A DNA stretch of 8,352 nt from contig DYDT01000046.1 of assembly GCA_020404485.1 (NCBI GenBank), positions 1 through 8,352 of the forward strand. The letters run 5' to 3'. Shown in pieces: positions 1 to 7,730 of this stretch. The notes under the pieces were generated by a model that saw only the letters and a program-made list of their open reading frames with translations, was not told the DNA's origin and ran no database searches. Both the position numbers and the translations under genes were made by a program. This DNA comes from Rickettsia endosymbiont of Diachasma alloeum (GTDB lineage: Bacteria; Pseudomonadota; Alphaproteobacteria; Rickettsiales; Rickettsiaceae). Every line of letters begins with the position of its first letter. The first letter of the stretch is position 1.

Positions 1-1
1 A

Positions 2-88
2 GAGGTATTTTACAACCGTATCAGAATGCATTCTTCTAATGACTATCTATCACCAGTAAAATATGAAGAAATACAACAATGTGCATGA
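2..88 (+). CDS. IS3-family transposase OrfB, C-terminal end (partial)
   Basis: The open frame enters from the left edge of the window and ends with TGA at 86-88. The translation is EVFYNRIRMHSSNDYLSPVK followed by YEEIQQCA. It matches the conserved C-terminus of IS3-family DDE transposases (integrase core domain), where a Y-N-x-x-R-x-H-S-x-x-x-Y-L-S-P-x-x-(Y/F)-E pattern closes the protein. The enzyme makes the strand cuts and joinings for IS movement, with OrfB usually produced by programmed frameshifting from OrfA. The catalytic D-D-E residues would lie upstream of the window. The family call rests on this motif only; the subgroup cannot be assigned. Confidence 0.8.
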   Translation, partial: EVFYNRIRMHSSNDYLSPVKYEEIQQCA

Positions 89-93
89 ACAAC

Positions 94-113
94 TGTCCGG
101 AAAAGTGTTGACA
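94..113 (+). repeat. Putative right terminal inverted repeat of the IS3 element
   Basis: The 20 bases lie just downstream of the transposase stop and end exactly where a different coding remnant begins at 114. The matching left repeat is outside the window, so the assignment rests on position, on the terminal CA, and on the abrupt change of content. Confidence 0.5.
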
Positions 114-224
114 GATCAACATTGCTGGGCTAATTTAAAAAATTACTTAAGAAAAATCATTAAGCAGTTTAAGGATCTCAGATGTGCTATAACTACAGCT
201 ATATCTAAAACCTTTCCGTGTTAG
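114..224 (+). pseudogene. IS630-like transposase, C-terminal remnant
   Basis: An in-frame stretch of 36 codons ends with TAG at 222-224. It reads DQHCWANLKNYLRKIIKQFK, then DLRCAITTAISKTFPC. The W-A-N-L-K-N-Y-L-R core resembles the end of IS630/Tc1-like transposases, where the final catalytic acid sits in an N-P-I-E-x-x-W-A-N-x-K motif. Here that motif is cut off directly upstream of H-C-W by the end of the IS3 element. The stop lies at the junction with the capsid remnant of the next gene, so this IS630 copy probably inserted into the prophage gene first and was later hit by the IS3 element. Too short for a sure family call. Confidence 0.55.
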
Positions 225-911
225 CTATATTAAAAATCCACCTGTTTCAGCACCGCTATTTAAAGATGATTTTTGGGTAAAGCTATTTTCTTCACCTTTA
301 CGTACATAATTAATAAAAGCTGTTTTTTGTTCTTGATCTTCAATGTTTATGTTACTAGGTCTTTCTAAGATATTTTGGATATTATGGACTTTTTCTTGTA
401 ATTCACTAATTTGGTTCGAATACTCCGTATTATTCTCGACTTCTTGTCCTTTAGTGATATATAAAATCTTAGCACTTTGATTAGCAGGAAAAGTAACAAT
501 ACTTATTTCTAACAGATCAGCTTCGGTAATTACTCTTTGTTTTGCATCATTAAAAACCGAGTTTTTTATATAAAATCCGATAGATAAACCATCTATTGCA
601 CCCTGCTTTATTAACTCTATCTCTTCACGACCAGCTTTAACCTTATTATTTATTACTGCCTCCATTTTTAAACCGTGATCATCTTCCACAAGATGACTAA
701 TAATTCCGATTGGTTTTTTACTATCATGCTGCCAAAGGAATTTTATATTTTGATGAACGACATTTGCAAAAGCCCCTTTAACTATTAAATCATTATGATG
801 ATCAGCGATATTATAGACACTTGCATAGCCATTAATTACTACTTCACTATTAGTTGAGGATTTTATTTCTATATTGTCAAAAGTTTGATTGCTGTAGATT
901 ATTTTTTTCAT
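225..911 (-). CDS. HK97-family prohead protease joined to the start of a major capsid protein (truncated)
   Basis: Residues 1-155 fit the HK97 prohead protease family (peptidase U35), a serine protease that trims the capsid scaffold during head maturation. Family landmarks visible are LWQHDSKKPIG with the likely catalytic His62, GLSIGF with the likely nucleophile Ser110, and the downstream block LLEISIVTFPAN (133-144). After a polar linker, a helical segment (about 165-184) resembles the delta or scaffold domain of HK97 capsid proteins. Residues 198-228 (AFINYVRKG, then GAETGGFLI) resemble the capsid N-arm, which normally continues into the main fold. The frame instead ends at TAG exactly where the IS630-like remnant begins, so the capsid part is almost wholly lost. 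The start ATG (909-911) has a weak AGGT-like site upstream. The gene is a prophage or gene-transfer-agent-like relic. The fused layout could be original or the result of a deletion. The protease part looks intact, but there is no capsid substrate here. Confidence 0.8.
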   Translation of the reverse strand: MKKIIYSNQTFDNIEIKSSTNSEVVINGYASVYNIADHHNDLIVKGAFANVVHQNIKFLWQHDSKKPIGIISHLVEDDHGLKMEAVINNKVKAGREEIELIKQGAIDGLSIGFYIKNSVFNDAKQRVITEADLLEISIVTFPANQSAKILYITKGQEVENNTEYSNQISELQEKVHNIQNILERPSNINIEDQEQKTAFINYVRKGEENSFTQKSSLNSGAETGGFLI

Positions 912-918
912 ATGTTTA

Positions 919-1071
919 TTACCTATTCTTCGTTGTCACTCTGCGGCTTGTATCTGCTAGGTCTACTAAAAGTTGCAGTTCTGAAGCTAAAAATACTATA
1001 ACTAGCACTAAGAGAGGATATAAAATTTGACTAACAGATAAAGCTCCTCTATTATCTTGATCAATATATAA
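919..1071 (-). pseudogene. Possible remnant of a small membrane protein upstream of the protease
   Basis: A 50-codon open frame with a TAA stop 7 bases before the protease start has no ATG, GTG or usable TTG. It reads LYIDQDNRGALSVSQILYPL, then a hydrophobic run LVLVIVFLASELQLLV and a charged tail ending TTKNR. The single hydrophobic segment and its position would suit a small prophage gene between portal and protease, but I do not recognise the family. A second frame over the same bases also stays open and ends in RYKPQSDNEE (stop TAG about 922-924), so the true reading is uncertain. It may be non-coding. Confidence 0.2.
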
Positions 1072-1072
1072 T
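1067..1072 (+). promoter_or_regulatory. Possible -10 box for the DUF3576 gene
   Basis: A perfect TATAAT lies 19 bases before the start codon at 1092. No convincing -35 hexamer sits 16-18 bases upstream, so transcription could rely on a weak or atypical -35. In DNA this AT-rich the match can arise by chance. Confidence 0.3.
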
Positions 1073-1091
1073 TACAAATAGAATTCTAGTT

Positions 1092-1604
1092 ATGAACAAA
1101 AATATAAAACTATTTTTTGCAGCAATTTTTATTGTATTCAGTATAGGAAATAATATTATCTTGGCTGACGATTATCCCAAAAGTGAACAAGAACAGAAAT
1201 GGGATGAAGTAGGTTCGATAGCTGGGGAAGAAGGGCTAGTTTTTAGACCAGGCAGAATTAAAAATGAATCTACTAAAGCAGCTGGTTGTTCAATTAATAA
1301 ATATCTATGGCAAGCATCAATAAATACTGTAAGTTTCATTCCTCTTGCATCAGCTGACTCAAATGGTGGCGTTATAATTACAGAATGGTATAGCCCTCCC
1401 GCTACCCCCAATTTTCGTTTTAAAATAAACATATTTATTAAGGATGATGTGATACATCCTGACGCAATTGAAGTAAAAGTATTTGAAGAAGTGCTAAAGA
1501 ATAAACAATGGGTAATGAATGAAAATACTTCGAATCTTGCTATCACACTTGAAGACAAAATTCTAAGAAGAGCAAGGGAAATATATATTAGTAGTGCGAA
1601 ATAA
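1092..1604 (+). CDS. DUF3576 family exported protein
   Basis: The protein has 170 residues. It starts with a signal peptide (KNIKLFFAAIFIVFSIG, likely cut after the ILA at 23-25), which suggests periplasmic or envelope location. There is no lipobox cysteine. The core at residues 71-103, beginning YLWQASINTVSFIPLASAD and continuing GGVIITEWYSPP, is the hallmark of the alphaproteobacterial DUF3576 family. The C-terminal TLEDKILRRAREI is also typical. Its molecular function is unknown. The family commonly sits next to leuS in alphaproteobacteria, and leuS follows here after a 127-base gap filled by a palindromic repeat, so co-transcription is plausible. The ribosome binding site is weak. The length is near normal for the family and the gene appears intact. 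Confidence 0.85.
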   Translation: MNKNIKLFFAAIFIVFSIGNNIILADDYPKSEQEQKWDEVGSIAGEEGLVFRPGRIKNESTKAAGCSINKYLWQASINTVSFIPLASADSNGGVIITEWYSPPATPNFRFKINIFIKDDVIHPDAIEVKVFEEVLKNKQWVMNENTSNLAITLEDKILRRAREIYISSAK

Positions 1605-1612
1605 TTGAAAAA

Positions 1613-1711
1613 CGTCATTGCGAGCGAGCGAAGCGAGTGCGGCAATCTCATGAGACAGTATAAGATTCCTGAGATTGCTGCGTCGATTCTGCAAATCTCC
1701 TCGCAATGACG
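1613..1711. repeat. Rickettsia-type palindromic element between DUF3576 and leuS
   Basis: The outer arms cgtcattgcgag (1613-1624) and ctcgcaatgacg (1700-1711) are perfect 12-base inverted repeats. Inner arms gcaatctca (1642-1650) and tgagattgc (1670-1678) are perfect 9-base inverted repeats around a 19-base loop. The piece is distinctly GC-richer than its surroundings. Its structure and CGTCATTGCGAG ends fit the dispersed palindromic elements of Rickettsia; the class number cannot be assigned by eye. It fills nearly all of the gap to leuS and would form a hairpin in a joint transcript. Confidence 0.75.
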
Positions 1712-1731
1712 GCAAATAAAAAATAAGAAAC

Positions 1732-4227
1732 ATGAATATTGAACAAAAATGGCAACAGATTTGGCAAGAAGAAAAAGCCTTTGAAGTATCAAACGAAAGC
1801 AGCAAACCTAAATATTACGTTTTAGAGATGCTACCTTACCCATCCGGTAAAATTCACGTAGGTCACGTACGTAATTATTCTATAGGTGACGTGGTTGCTA
1901 GATTTATGACAATGCAAGGCTTTAACGTACTTCATCCTATGGGCTGGGACTCTTTTGGCTTGCCGGCAGAAAATGCAGCAATAAAAAATAATTCTCATCC
2001 GAAAGAATGGACTTATTTGAATATCGACAATATGAAAAAGCAGCTGAAATCGATGGGCTTTTCCTATGATTGGTCTAGAGAGATAAATAGTTGCGACCCT
2101 GATTATTATAAACATGAGCAAAAATTTTTCTTAGAGCTTTATGAAAGAAATCTTGCTTATCAAAAAGAATCGCTTGTTAATTGGGATCCGGTTGATAATA
2201 CTGTACTTGCAAACGAGCAGGTTGTTGACGGGCGTGGTTGGCGTTCAGGTGCGATAGTTAAAAAGCGTTATTTAAAGCAATGGTTTTTAAAAATCACGAA
2301 TTACGCTGAAGAGTTACTAAATGAGATTCCTAGCTTAACCGAATGGCCTGAAGCAGTACGCTCTATGCAAGAAAAATGGATCGGTAAATCAATAGGTGCT
2401 AACTTTCATTTCAAAATTAAGGATAATGAAGATGCCATAGAGGTATTTTCAACTAAACCTGAAACTATATTTGGAGCTAGCTTTGTAGGCATTGCTTTTA
2501 ACCATCCAATAATAGAGGAATTAGTTTCTAAAACTCCTGCAATAGAAAATTTTATAGCTAAATGCTCTAATATAACCGGCTCTGCTGAGCTTGATAAAGC
2601 TGAGGAAGAGGGAATATTTACCGGTCTTTACGTCATTCATCCTTTTGACTCAAATATAACTTTACCTGTTGTTATTACTAATTTCGTGTTGATGGATTAC
2701 GGCACAGGTGCAGTTTTTGGTTGCCCTGCTCATGACCAACGTGACCATGAATTAGCTGTTAAAATGAATTTACCTATAAAGCAGGTAATTGAAATAGATA
2801 CGGATGTGCAGAAAGCTGCATATACTGCAGATGGTATTTTAGTTAACTCAGGTTTTTTAGACGGCTTAACTAATAATGAAGCTAAGCAAAGAATTATAGA
2901 AGAATTTGAGAAATTAGGCATAGGCAAACGCACAATAAATTATCGCCTGAAAGATTGGGGGATTTCAAGGCAACGTTTTTGGGGCTGTCCTATCCCTATA
3001 ATTCATTGTGATTCTTGCGGTTTAGTACCTGTACCTGATTCGGATTTACCAGTTACTCTACCTGATGACGTGAAATTTGATGGTCACGGCAACCCTTTAG
3101 ACAATCACCCAACTTGGAAGCATGTTAACTGCCCGAAATGTAGCAAGCCTGCTATTCGTGAAACTGATACTTTTGATACGTTTTTCGAATCTTCTTGGTA
3201 TTTCACAAGATATTGTAATAGCCAGGCTCTAGAAATGACCGATAAAAAAGCTTGCGATTATTGGTTGCCAGTTGATAAATATATTGGCGGTATTGAACAC
3301 GCCGTAATGCATTTACTATATGCAAGATTTTTTACTAGGGTAATGAACGAGCAGGATTATGTTAGCGTCCGTGAACCTTTTAAAGGGTTATTCACACAAG
3401 GCATGGTATTGCATGCTACTTATAAAGACGAGCATAATAATTGGCTATATCCTGAGGAAGTAATTAAAAAAGGTAATGAATTTTTCCATAAAGACAATGG
3501 TGGTTTAGTTACACAAGGTCGCATCGAGAAAATGAGTAAATCCAAAAAGAACCTCATTGATCTTGAAACTATGCAACAACAATATGGTGCAGATGCGATA
3601 AGATTTTTCGTATTATCTGACAGCCCACCGGAAAAAGATTTAGAATGGTCAGCAAGCGGTATTGAGGGGTGTGCACGTTTTATCAATAAACTTGAACAGA
3701 TGCAAGAAGCGATAATAAAGCTTTCAGATAATGATAATACTAATAAAGAGTTAAAGAGGTTAATTCATTTTACCATCAAACATGTGGCTGAGGATATAAA
3801 GCATTTTGCTTTAAATAGAGCAATAGCACGTATGCGTGAGCTTTTTAATGCTATATCAAGTGAGATTAATAAAGAAGAAATTGACGTACAAAACGCAAAG
3901 CACGGCTTTAATGTATTAATTCAGCTGTTAAATCCTTTCATCCCACATATTACAGAAGAAATTTGGCAAAAGCTTGGTCACAAAACATTTCTATATAATG
4001 CAGTATTTCCTACTTTTGATGAATCGATGTTAGAGCTAGATACATATGTTATGGCAGTTCAGGTTAATGGTAAGCTTCGTGATACTTATGAGTTCAATAC
4101 ATCTGCAAACGAAGATGAAATAAAGCAGATTACTATTGCTTTACCGAAAATCCAAAAATTTTTAGAAAACAAAGAACCTAAAAAAATTATCCTTGTTCCT
4201 CAAAAGATCATAAATATCATTTGCTGA
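1732..4227 (+). CDS. leuS: Leucine--tRNA ligase
   Basis: This cytoplasmic class I aminoacyl-tRNA synthetase activates leucine with ATP and charges tRNA-Leu. At 831 residues it is close to the usual bacterial length. The HIGH signature is HVGH (42-45) within PYPSGKIHVGHVRNYS. The editing (CP1) domain, about 222-415, carries STKPETIFG (240-248) and GTGAVFGCPAHDQRDHELA (324-342), which hydrolyse mischarged tRNA. A zinc-binding insert has cysteine pairs at 426/429 and 467/470. The KMSKS motif is at 600-604 (IEKMSKSKKN). The anticodon-binding helical domain includes LNPFIPHITEEIW (733-745), and the C-terminal domain begins near VQVNGKLRD (777-785). All key motifs are intact, so the enzyme should be functional. 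The start at ATG 1732 fits the family N-terminus (IEQKWQ..W), although the Shine-Dalgarno is poor. It is probably transcribed with the DUF3576 gene. No tRNA-sensing leader is visible upstream. Confidence 0.97.
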   Translation: MNIEQKWQQIWQEEKAFEVSNESSKPKYYVLEMLPYPSGKIHVGHVRNYSIGDVVARFMTMQGFNVLHPMGWDSFGLPAENAAIKNNSHPKEWTYLNIDNMKKQLKSMGFSYDWSREINSCDPDYYKHEQKFFLELYERNLAYQKESLVNWDPVDNTVLANEQVVDGRGWRSGAIVKKRYLKQWFLKITNYAEELLNEIPSLTEWPEAVRSMQEKWIGKSIGANFHFKIKDNEDAIEVFSTKPETIFGASFVGIAFNHPIIEELVSKTPAIENFIAKCSNITGSAELDKAEEEGIFTGLYVIHPFDSNITLPVVITNFVLMDYGTGAVFGCPAHDQRDHELAVKMNLPIKQVIEIDTDVQKAAYTADGILVNSGFLDGLTNNEAKQRIIEEFEKLGIGKRTINYRLKDWGISRQRFWGCPIPIIHCDSCGLVPVPDSDLPVTLPDDVKFDGHGNPLDNHPTWKHVNCPKCSKPAIRETDTFDTFFESSWYFTRYCNSQALEMTDKKACDYWLPVDKYIGGIEHAVMHLLYARFFTRVMNEQDYVSVREPFKGLFTQGMVLHATYKDEHNNWLYPEEVIKKGNEFFHKDNGGLVTQGRIEKMSKSKKNLIDLETMQQQYGADAIRFFVLSDSPPEKDLEWSASGIEGCARFINKLEQMQEAIIKLSDNDNTNKELKRLIHFTIKHVAEDIKHFALNRAIARMRELFNAISSEINKEEIDVQNAKHGFNVLIQLLNPFIPHITEEIWQKLGHKTFLYNAVFPTFDESMLELDTYVMAVQVNGKLRDTYEFNTSANEDEIKQITIALPKIQKFLENKEPKKIILVPQKIINIIC

Positions 4228-4248
4228 AGATTCTCATCACGCAATTCC

Positions 4249-4327
4249 TGTCATCCCGTGACTTGATCACGGGATCTTACATAACAGTCTGTATTCTGAG
4301 ATCCCGTGGACAAACCATGGAATGACA
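4249..4327. repeat. Palindromic element (TGTCATCCCGTG type) after leuS
   Basis: The ends are tgtcatcccgtg (4249-4260) and catggaatgaca (4316-4327). The two 29-base arms match at about 23 positions as inverted repeats. The left arm holds its own 7-base hairpin, cccgtga / tcacggg (4255-4261 and 4267-4273). A close relative lies at 7749-7831, which shows it is a dispersed repeat. No T-run follows, so it is not a standard intrinsic terminator, though it could affect the 3' end of the leuS transcript. Confidence 0.75.
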
Positions 4328-4382
4328 TATCATAATAACCTAACAAATTGTCATATTTTACCTAAATATTAAACTATCCATA

Positions 4383-4467
4383 AACATTGTGACAAAAATG
4401 TTATAAAAAAATGTTGCTTTCTTTTAAATTCGGCATTAACGTATATATTTATGTCAACCAACATTTT
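4383..4467 (+). promoter_or_regulatory. AT-rich promoter region of ntrX with repeated AACATT/AATGTT motifs
   Basis: Four copies of the same hexamer occur in 85 bases: AACATT (4383-4388), AATGTT (4397-4402), AATGTT (4410-4415) and AACATT (4460-4465). The first two form an inverted repeat with an 8-base spacer. The last two belong to a perfect 9-base inverted pair, aaaatgttg (4408-4416) and caacatttt (4459-4467). A possible -35 (TTGCTT, 4414-4419) and TATATA (4442-4447) lie between them, but with a 22-base spacing that is too long to be convincing. The arrangement suggests operator sites, perhaps for autoregulation; this is inference. Confidence 0.3.
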
Positions 4468-4480
4468 AGGGTAAGTCACA

Positions 4481-5917
4481 ATGTCATCAATCGATGTTTT
4501 AATAGTAGACGATGAAGAAGATATACGGAATCTCTGTGCGGCAATTTTGAAAGACGAAGGTTTTAGTCCTAAAGTTGCAGCTAATAGTACACAAGCTCTT
4601 AAAATACTTGCTGAAAAGCCGGTATCTGCGGTAGTACTTGATATTTGGCTTCAAGGAAGCGAAATGGATGGTCTTGGTATCCTAGAAGTGATTAAAAAAC
4701 GCTATCCTTTAATGCCAGTAATAATTATTAGTGGTCATGGTACAATAGAGACAGCAGTAAATGCTATAAAAATGGGTGCTTACGACTATTTAGAAAAACC
4801 TTTTAATAATGATAAATTAGTTATTTTGCTTAAAAGAGCTTGTGAAGTCACAAAACTAAAACGTGAGAATATAGATTTAAAATCAAAAGTTATAGATAAA
4901 ACTGAGCTAGTAGGTAACTCCACTGTTACTTTAAAATATAAAGCAGAAATAGATAAAGCGGCAAGCTCCAGCAGCCGTATTATGATTCATGGTAAAGTAG
5001 GCAGTGGTAAAGAGTTAACAGCAAGGTTAATTCATAAAAAATCAAAGAGAGTTAATAATCCATTCATTATTTTCAGCCCTACCTGCATGACTTTAAAAAA
5101 AATTAATCAAGAGTTATTCGGTGAAGCAGAAAAGCAAGAAAGTAATAATAACAGTAATAAACGACCTACTATTCTAGAGTTTGCTAATAACGGCACTTTA
5201 TATATAGATGAAGTTAGCAATATCCCAGTTCCAATTCAAATAAAATTATTAAAGTTTTTAAAAGATCATACTATTAAAAAACCTTACGGGAAAGTTGTCA
5301 AAGTTGACATAAAAATCATCACCGGCACTTCTAAAAATATTCAAGAAGAAGTTAATAATGGTAGGTTTTTAGAAGATTTATATTATCGCCTAAATGTATC
5401 GTCATTAAAAGTACCATCATTATTTGACAGAAAAGAAGATATACCGCTGTTAGTTAAATATTTCGTTAAACAACTTTCAAAATTTTCAGGTTTAAAAGAA
5501 CGTGTTTTTGCTGATGAAACTATAGCTGCATTACAATCTTACGAGTGGCCAGGTAATATTAGACAGTTACGTAATGTTGTTGAGTGGACTTTAATTATGA
5601 ATCCTATCACCTCAGGAAATAATGAAATAATTAAACCCTATATGATACCCTCAGAGATTCTAGCAAACAGCGTTAATTTAACTAAACTTGAAGATAGCTT
5701 TGATATGTTATCTATGCCCCTTAGAGAAGCTAGAGAAGTTTTTGAACGCCAATATCTATCAGCACAAATGAGCAGGTTTAACAATAATATCTCAAAAACA
5801 TCTTCATTTGTCGGTATGGAGCGATCAGCTTTGCATCGTAAATTAAAATTATTAAGCTTGCATATACCTCCAACTGGACGAATCAACGAGGAGGAATATG
5901 AAGAAGCAAACGCTTAA
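4481..5917 (+). CDS. ntrX: NtrX-like response regulator lacking the sigma-54 contact loop
   Basis: The protein has 478 residues. The receiver domain (1-120) has the acidic pocket D10/D11, the phospho-acceptor D54 (VVLDIW) and K106 (YLEKPF). The AAA+ domain (about 143-375) has Walker A GKVGSGKE (171-178), Walker B LYIDEV (240-245), YYRLN (301-305) and the sensor II segment [14 protein letters not shown] (356-369). A Fis-type helix-turn-helix closes the protein (about 425-458, ending [13 protein letters not shown]). The GAFTGA loop that touches sigma-54 should follow ELFG (211-214), but a polar Asn-rich segment stands there. The protein therefore probably regulates sigma-70 promoters, as known for some alphaproteobacterial NtrX proteins. 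The partner kinase NtrY is not in the window. The start is supported by AGGG (4468-4471) upstream. The gene overlaps the next one by 20 bases. Confidence 0.88.
   Translation: MSSIDVLIVDDEEDIRNLCAAILKDEGFSPKVAANSTQALKILAEKPVSAVVLDIWLQGSEMDGLGILEVIKKRYPLMPVIIISGHGTIETAVNAIKMGAYDYLEKPFNNDKLVILLKRACEVTKLKRENIDLKSKVIDKTELVGNSTVTLKYKAEIDKAASSSSRIMIHGKVGSGKELTARLIHKKSKRVNNPFIIFSPTCMTLKKINQELFGEAEKQESNNNSNKRPTILEFANNGTLYIDEVSNIPVPIQIKLLKFLKDHTIKKPYGKVVKVDIKIITGTSKNIQEEVNNGRFLEDLYYRLNVSSLKVPSLFDRKEDIPLLVKYFVKQLSKFSGLKERVFADETIAALQSYEWPGNIRQLRNVVEWTLIMNPITSGNNEIIKPYMIPSEILANSVNLTKLEDSFDMLSMPLREAREVFERQYLSAQMSRFNNNISKTSSFVGMERSALHRKLKLLSLHIPPTGRINEEEYEEANA
5888..5895 (+). promoter_or_regulatory. Strong Shine-Dalgarno inside the end of ntrX
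   Basis: GAGGAGGA lies within the last codons of ntrX, just upstream of the ATG at 5898. It is the strongest ribosome binding site in the window and fixes the start of the pentapeptide-repeat gene despite the 20-base overlap. It implies translational coupling of the two genes. Confidence 0.75.
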
Positions 5918-7658
5918 AACTATAATTATTTTTACTATTTCTTTATCCTTGACTAATTGCTCTGAACCTACACGTGATGCTAATGGTTTACTAACTGATA
6001 ACCAAAGTACTGTAATTAGGAATTACATAATGTCACAAAATGCTAAAAACCTTAAAGTTAACCTTAAAGGACAATTTGGCTCAAATCTAAGAGGATTAAA
6101 ACTAATTGGAGTAAAGTTAATAGATGAAGATTTGTCAGAGGTAGATTTAACTTCATGCGAAATATTACGTGCTGATTTTACTGGAGCTAATTTACAAAAA
6201 GCTATCTTAACAAATGCTATCATACAAGAAAGTAATTTTGCAAATGGGACAATACAAAATGTTTCAGGATATAACTCTGATTTCCAAGGCTCAATTTTTA
6301 ATAATATAACTCTGCAAGATACAAATTTTGTTCAGGCAAATTTTAGTAATACTGCTTTTAGCAAGACTAATATTAAAAATGTAAATTTTGAAAATGCTAG
6401 GCTTGAAAATGTATTATGGAATAATGATACTATTGATGGAGTTAATTTTCAAAAAGCTATTCTTAAAAACAATAGTTTTAAAAGTACTAATATAGAAAAT
6501 TCAATATTTTATGGTGCAGATTTAGAAGGAAGCATCATAAATAGTACTAATTTTACTAACAATTATTTTGAATCTAGCGACTTAAGTAGAGCGAAATTAA
6601 CTGCCGTAATAATTAAGGATTCTAATTTTACACAAAGTATATTTAATGAGATAAATTTTAATAATGTGCAGGCTAATAACTCTATTTTTTCTTATACTAC
6701 TTTTCAAGGTTCAACCCTGCAAAATATCAGTATAGTTAAATGCGATTTACAAAGTAGTGTAATTAGCGGCTCTACTTTAACTCAGTTTAAAGTAGATACT
6801 AGCTTATTAAATAATGTAAGCCTAAATGATATTAAATTTAACAATTTATCGATAAAAAATAGTAATGCTAATTTTGCAAGACTTAATAAAATGGCTGGAG
6901 TAAATATTACTTTTAATAACTTAAGCTGGACTAATAACGTCTTTAGCAATAACGATGTCAAGCAGTTCACAGTAATTAATACCGACTTAAATAATAGTGA
7001 ATTATCAAACTCGAATATAAGCAATAGTCAGTTCAACAATGTAAATTTTTCTAAAACATTAATGCAAAACGTAAATTTTTCGGATGTGAAAATTACTTCA
7101 GGAAATTTAAATCAGATAGCTTTAATAGGGTCTAATTTAACAAATATTATATTTAATAATTCTTCTTTTTATAATTCACAAATAAATAATACTCACTATA
7201 CGAATTCGATTTTTGTTAATACTAACTTTGCAAGCAACATCATTTTAAATAGTGAAGATTTCAGTAAATTTCCCTCAAATATAGTAATTACTTCTGTAAA
7301 AGATTTGCAAAAAACTACTAATCTAGCAAATATGAATTTAGCAAATTTTGATTTAAGTAATTTAATATTTAATACAGTTAATTTTTCTGGTGCTATTTTC
7401 AAAAACGCTAATTTAACAAATACAGCAATTCAAAACTCTAATATAGAGAAAGCTGATTTTTCTAATGCAATAGTTAGTAAAACAGATTTTTCAAACTCTA
7501 TATTAACGGATAGCATATTCAAGTCGGCTAAAATTGATCAAGCTAATTTTACTGGTAGCAACTTAACTAATGCTGACTTTACCGAGGCAAAAATTAAAAA
7601 TGTTAACCTTGATAAAGCTACCACTACTGGAGTAAAGGGGATAGATAATTCTAATTGA
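5898..7658 (+). CDS. Giant pentapeptide-repeat protein with a lipoprotein-like signal
   Basis: The protein has 586 residues. The N-terminus [20 protein letters not shown] is a signal peptide with a possible lipobox (LTNC, Cys21; Asn at -1 is atypical, and Ser follows the Cys). From about residue 59 to 449 a five-residue register with a central Leu, Phe or Ile runs without insertion or deletion, about 79 repeats. A break at 450-475 shifts the phase, then about 20 more repeats run from 476 to 571. Such repeats form a right-handed square beta-helix with four repeats per coil, here about 24-25 coils. This is far longer than Qnr/MfpA DNA mimics (about 180-220 residues), and the export signal argues against gyrase protection. 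The repeats are very rich in Asn, Ser, Thr and Phe, partly reflecting AT-rich codons. The role is unknown; an extended envelope structural or binding protein is likely. The gene is coupled to ntrX by overlap, so it is expressed with it. Confidence 0.88.
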   Translation: MKKQTLKTIIIFTISLSLTNCSEPTRDANGLLTDNQSTVIRNYIMSQNAKNLKVNLKGQFGSNLRGLKLIGVKLIDEDLSEVDLTSCEILRADFTGANLQKAILTNAIIQESNFANGTIQNVSGYNSDFQGSIFNNITLQDTNFVQANFSNTAFSKTNIKNVNFENARLENVLWNNDTIDGVNFQKAILKNNSFKSTNIENSIFYGADLEGSIINSTNFTNNYFESSDLSRAKLTAVIIKDSNFTQSIFNEINFNNVQANNSIFSYTTFQGSTLQNISIVKCDLQSSVISGSTLTQFKVDTSLLNNVSLNDIKFNNLSIKNSNANFARLNKMAGVNITFNNLSWTNNVFSNNDVKQFTVINTDLNNSELSNSNISNSQFNNVNFSKTLMQNVNFSDVKITSGNLNQIALIGSNLTNIIFNNSSFYNSQINNTHYTNSIFVNTNFASNIILNSEDFSKFPSNIVITSVKDLQKTTNLANMNLANFDLSNLIFNTVNFSGAIFKNANLTNTAIQNSNIEKADFSNAIVSKTDFSNSILTDSIFKSAKIDQANFTGSNLTNADFTEAKIKNVNLDKATTTGVKGIDNSN

Positions 7659-7730
7659 TAGAATAAAAAATCAGAATTTTATCCAAAGAGTTAACAATCA
7701 TTCGCTGCACTTGCTCGCAAGGCATTGCCC

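Larger units (their letters stand above)
1..113 (+). mobile_element. Right end of an IS3-family insertion sequence
   Basis: The last 28 codons of an OrfB-type transposase (2-88) are followed by a short non-coding tail and a sequence that looks like a terminal inverted repeat, tgtccggaaaagtgttgaca (94-113). Its reverse complement begins TGTCAACAC, in keeping with IS3-family ends that start with TG and finish with CA. Immediately after position 113 the sequence becomes a different transposase remnant, which marks the border. The left end and most of the transposase lie outside the window, so the target-site duplication cannot be seen. Confidence 0.7.

Noticed and set aside
1605..1731. T-box or other amino-acid-sensing leader upstream of leuS
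   Set aside because: The gap is almost entirely a palindromic repeat; no T-box-like sequence, terminator/antiterminator pair or leader peptide rich in Leu codons is visible.
1172..1792. Long open frame on the minus strand (about 206 codons)
   Set aside because: It lies opposite the well-supported DUF3576 gene, runs through the palindromic repeat into leuS, and has no recognisable domain or ribosome binding site.
4255..4273. Hairpin as an intrinsic terminator for leuS
   Set aside because: The stem is part of a dispersed palindromic element and no T-run follows it.
5898..7658. Qnr/MfpA-like gyrase-protecting protein
   Set aside because: The protein has an export signal and is nearly three times the length of that family, so a cytoplasmic DNA-mimic role is unlikely.
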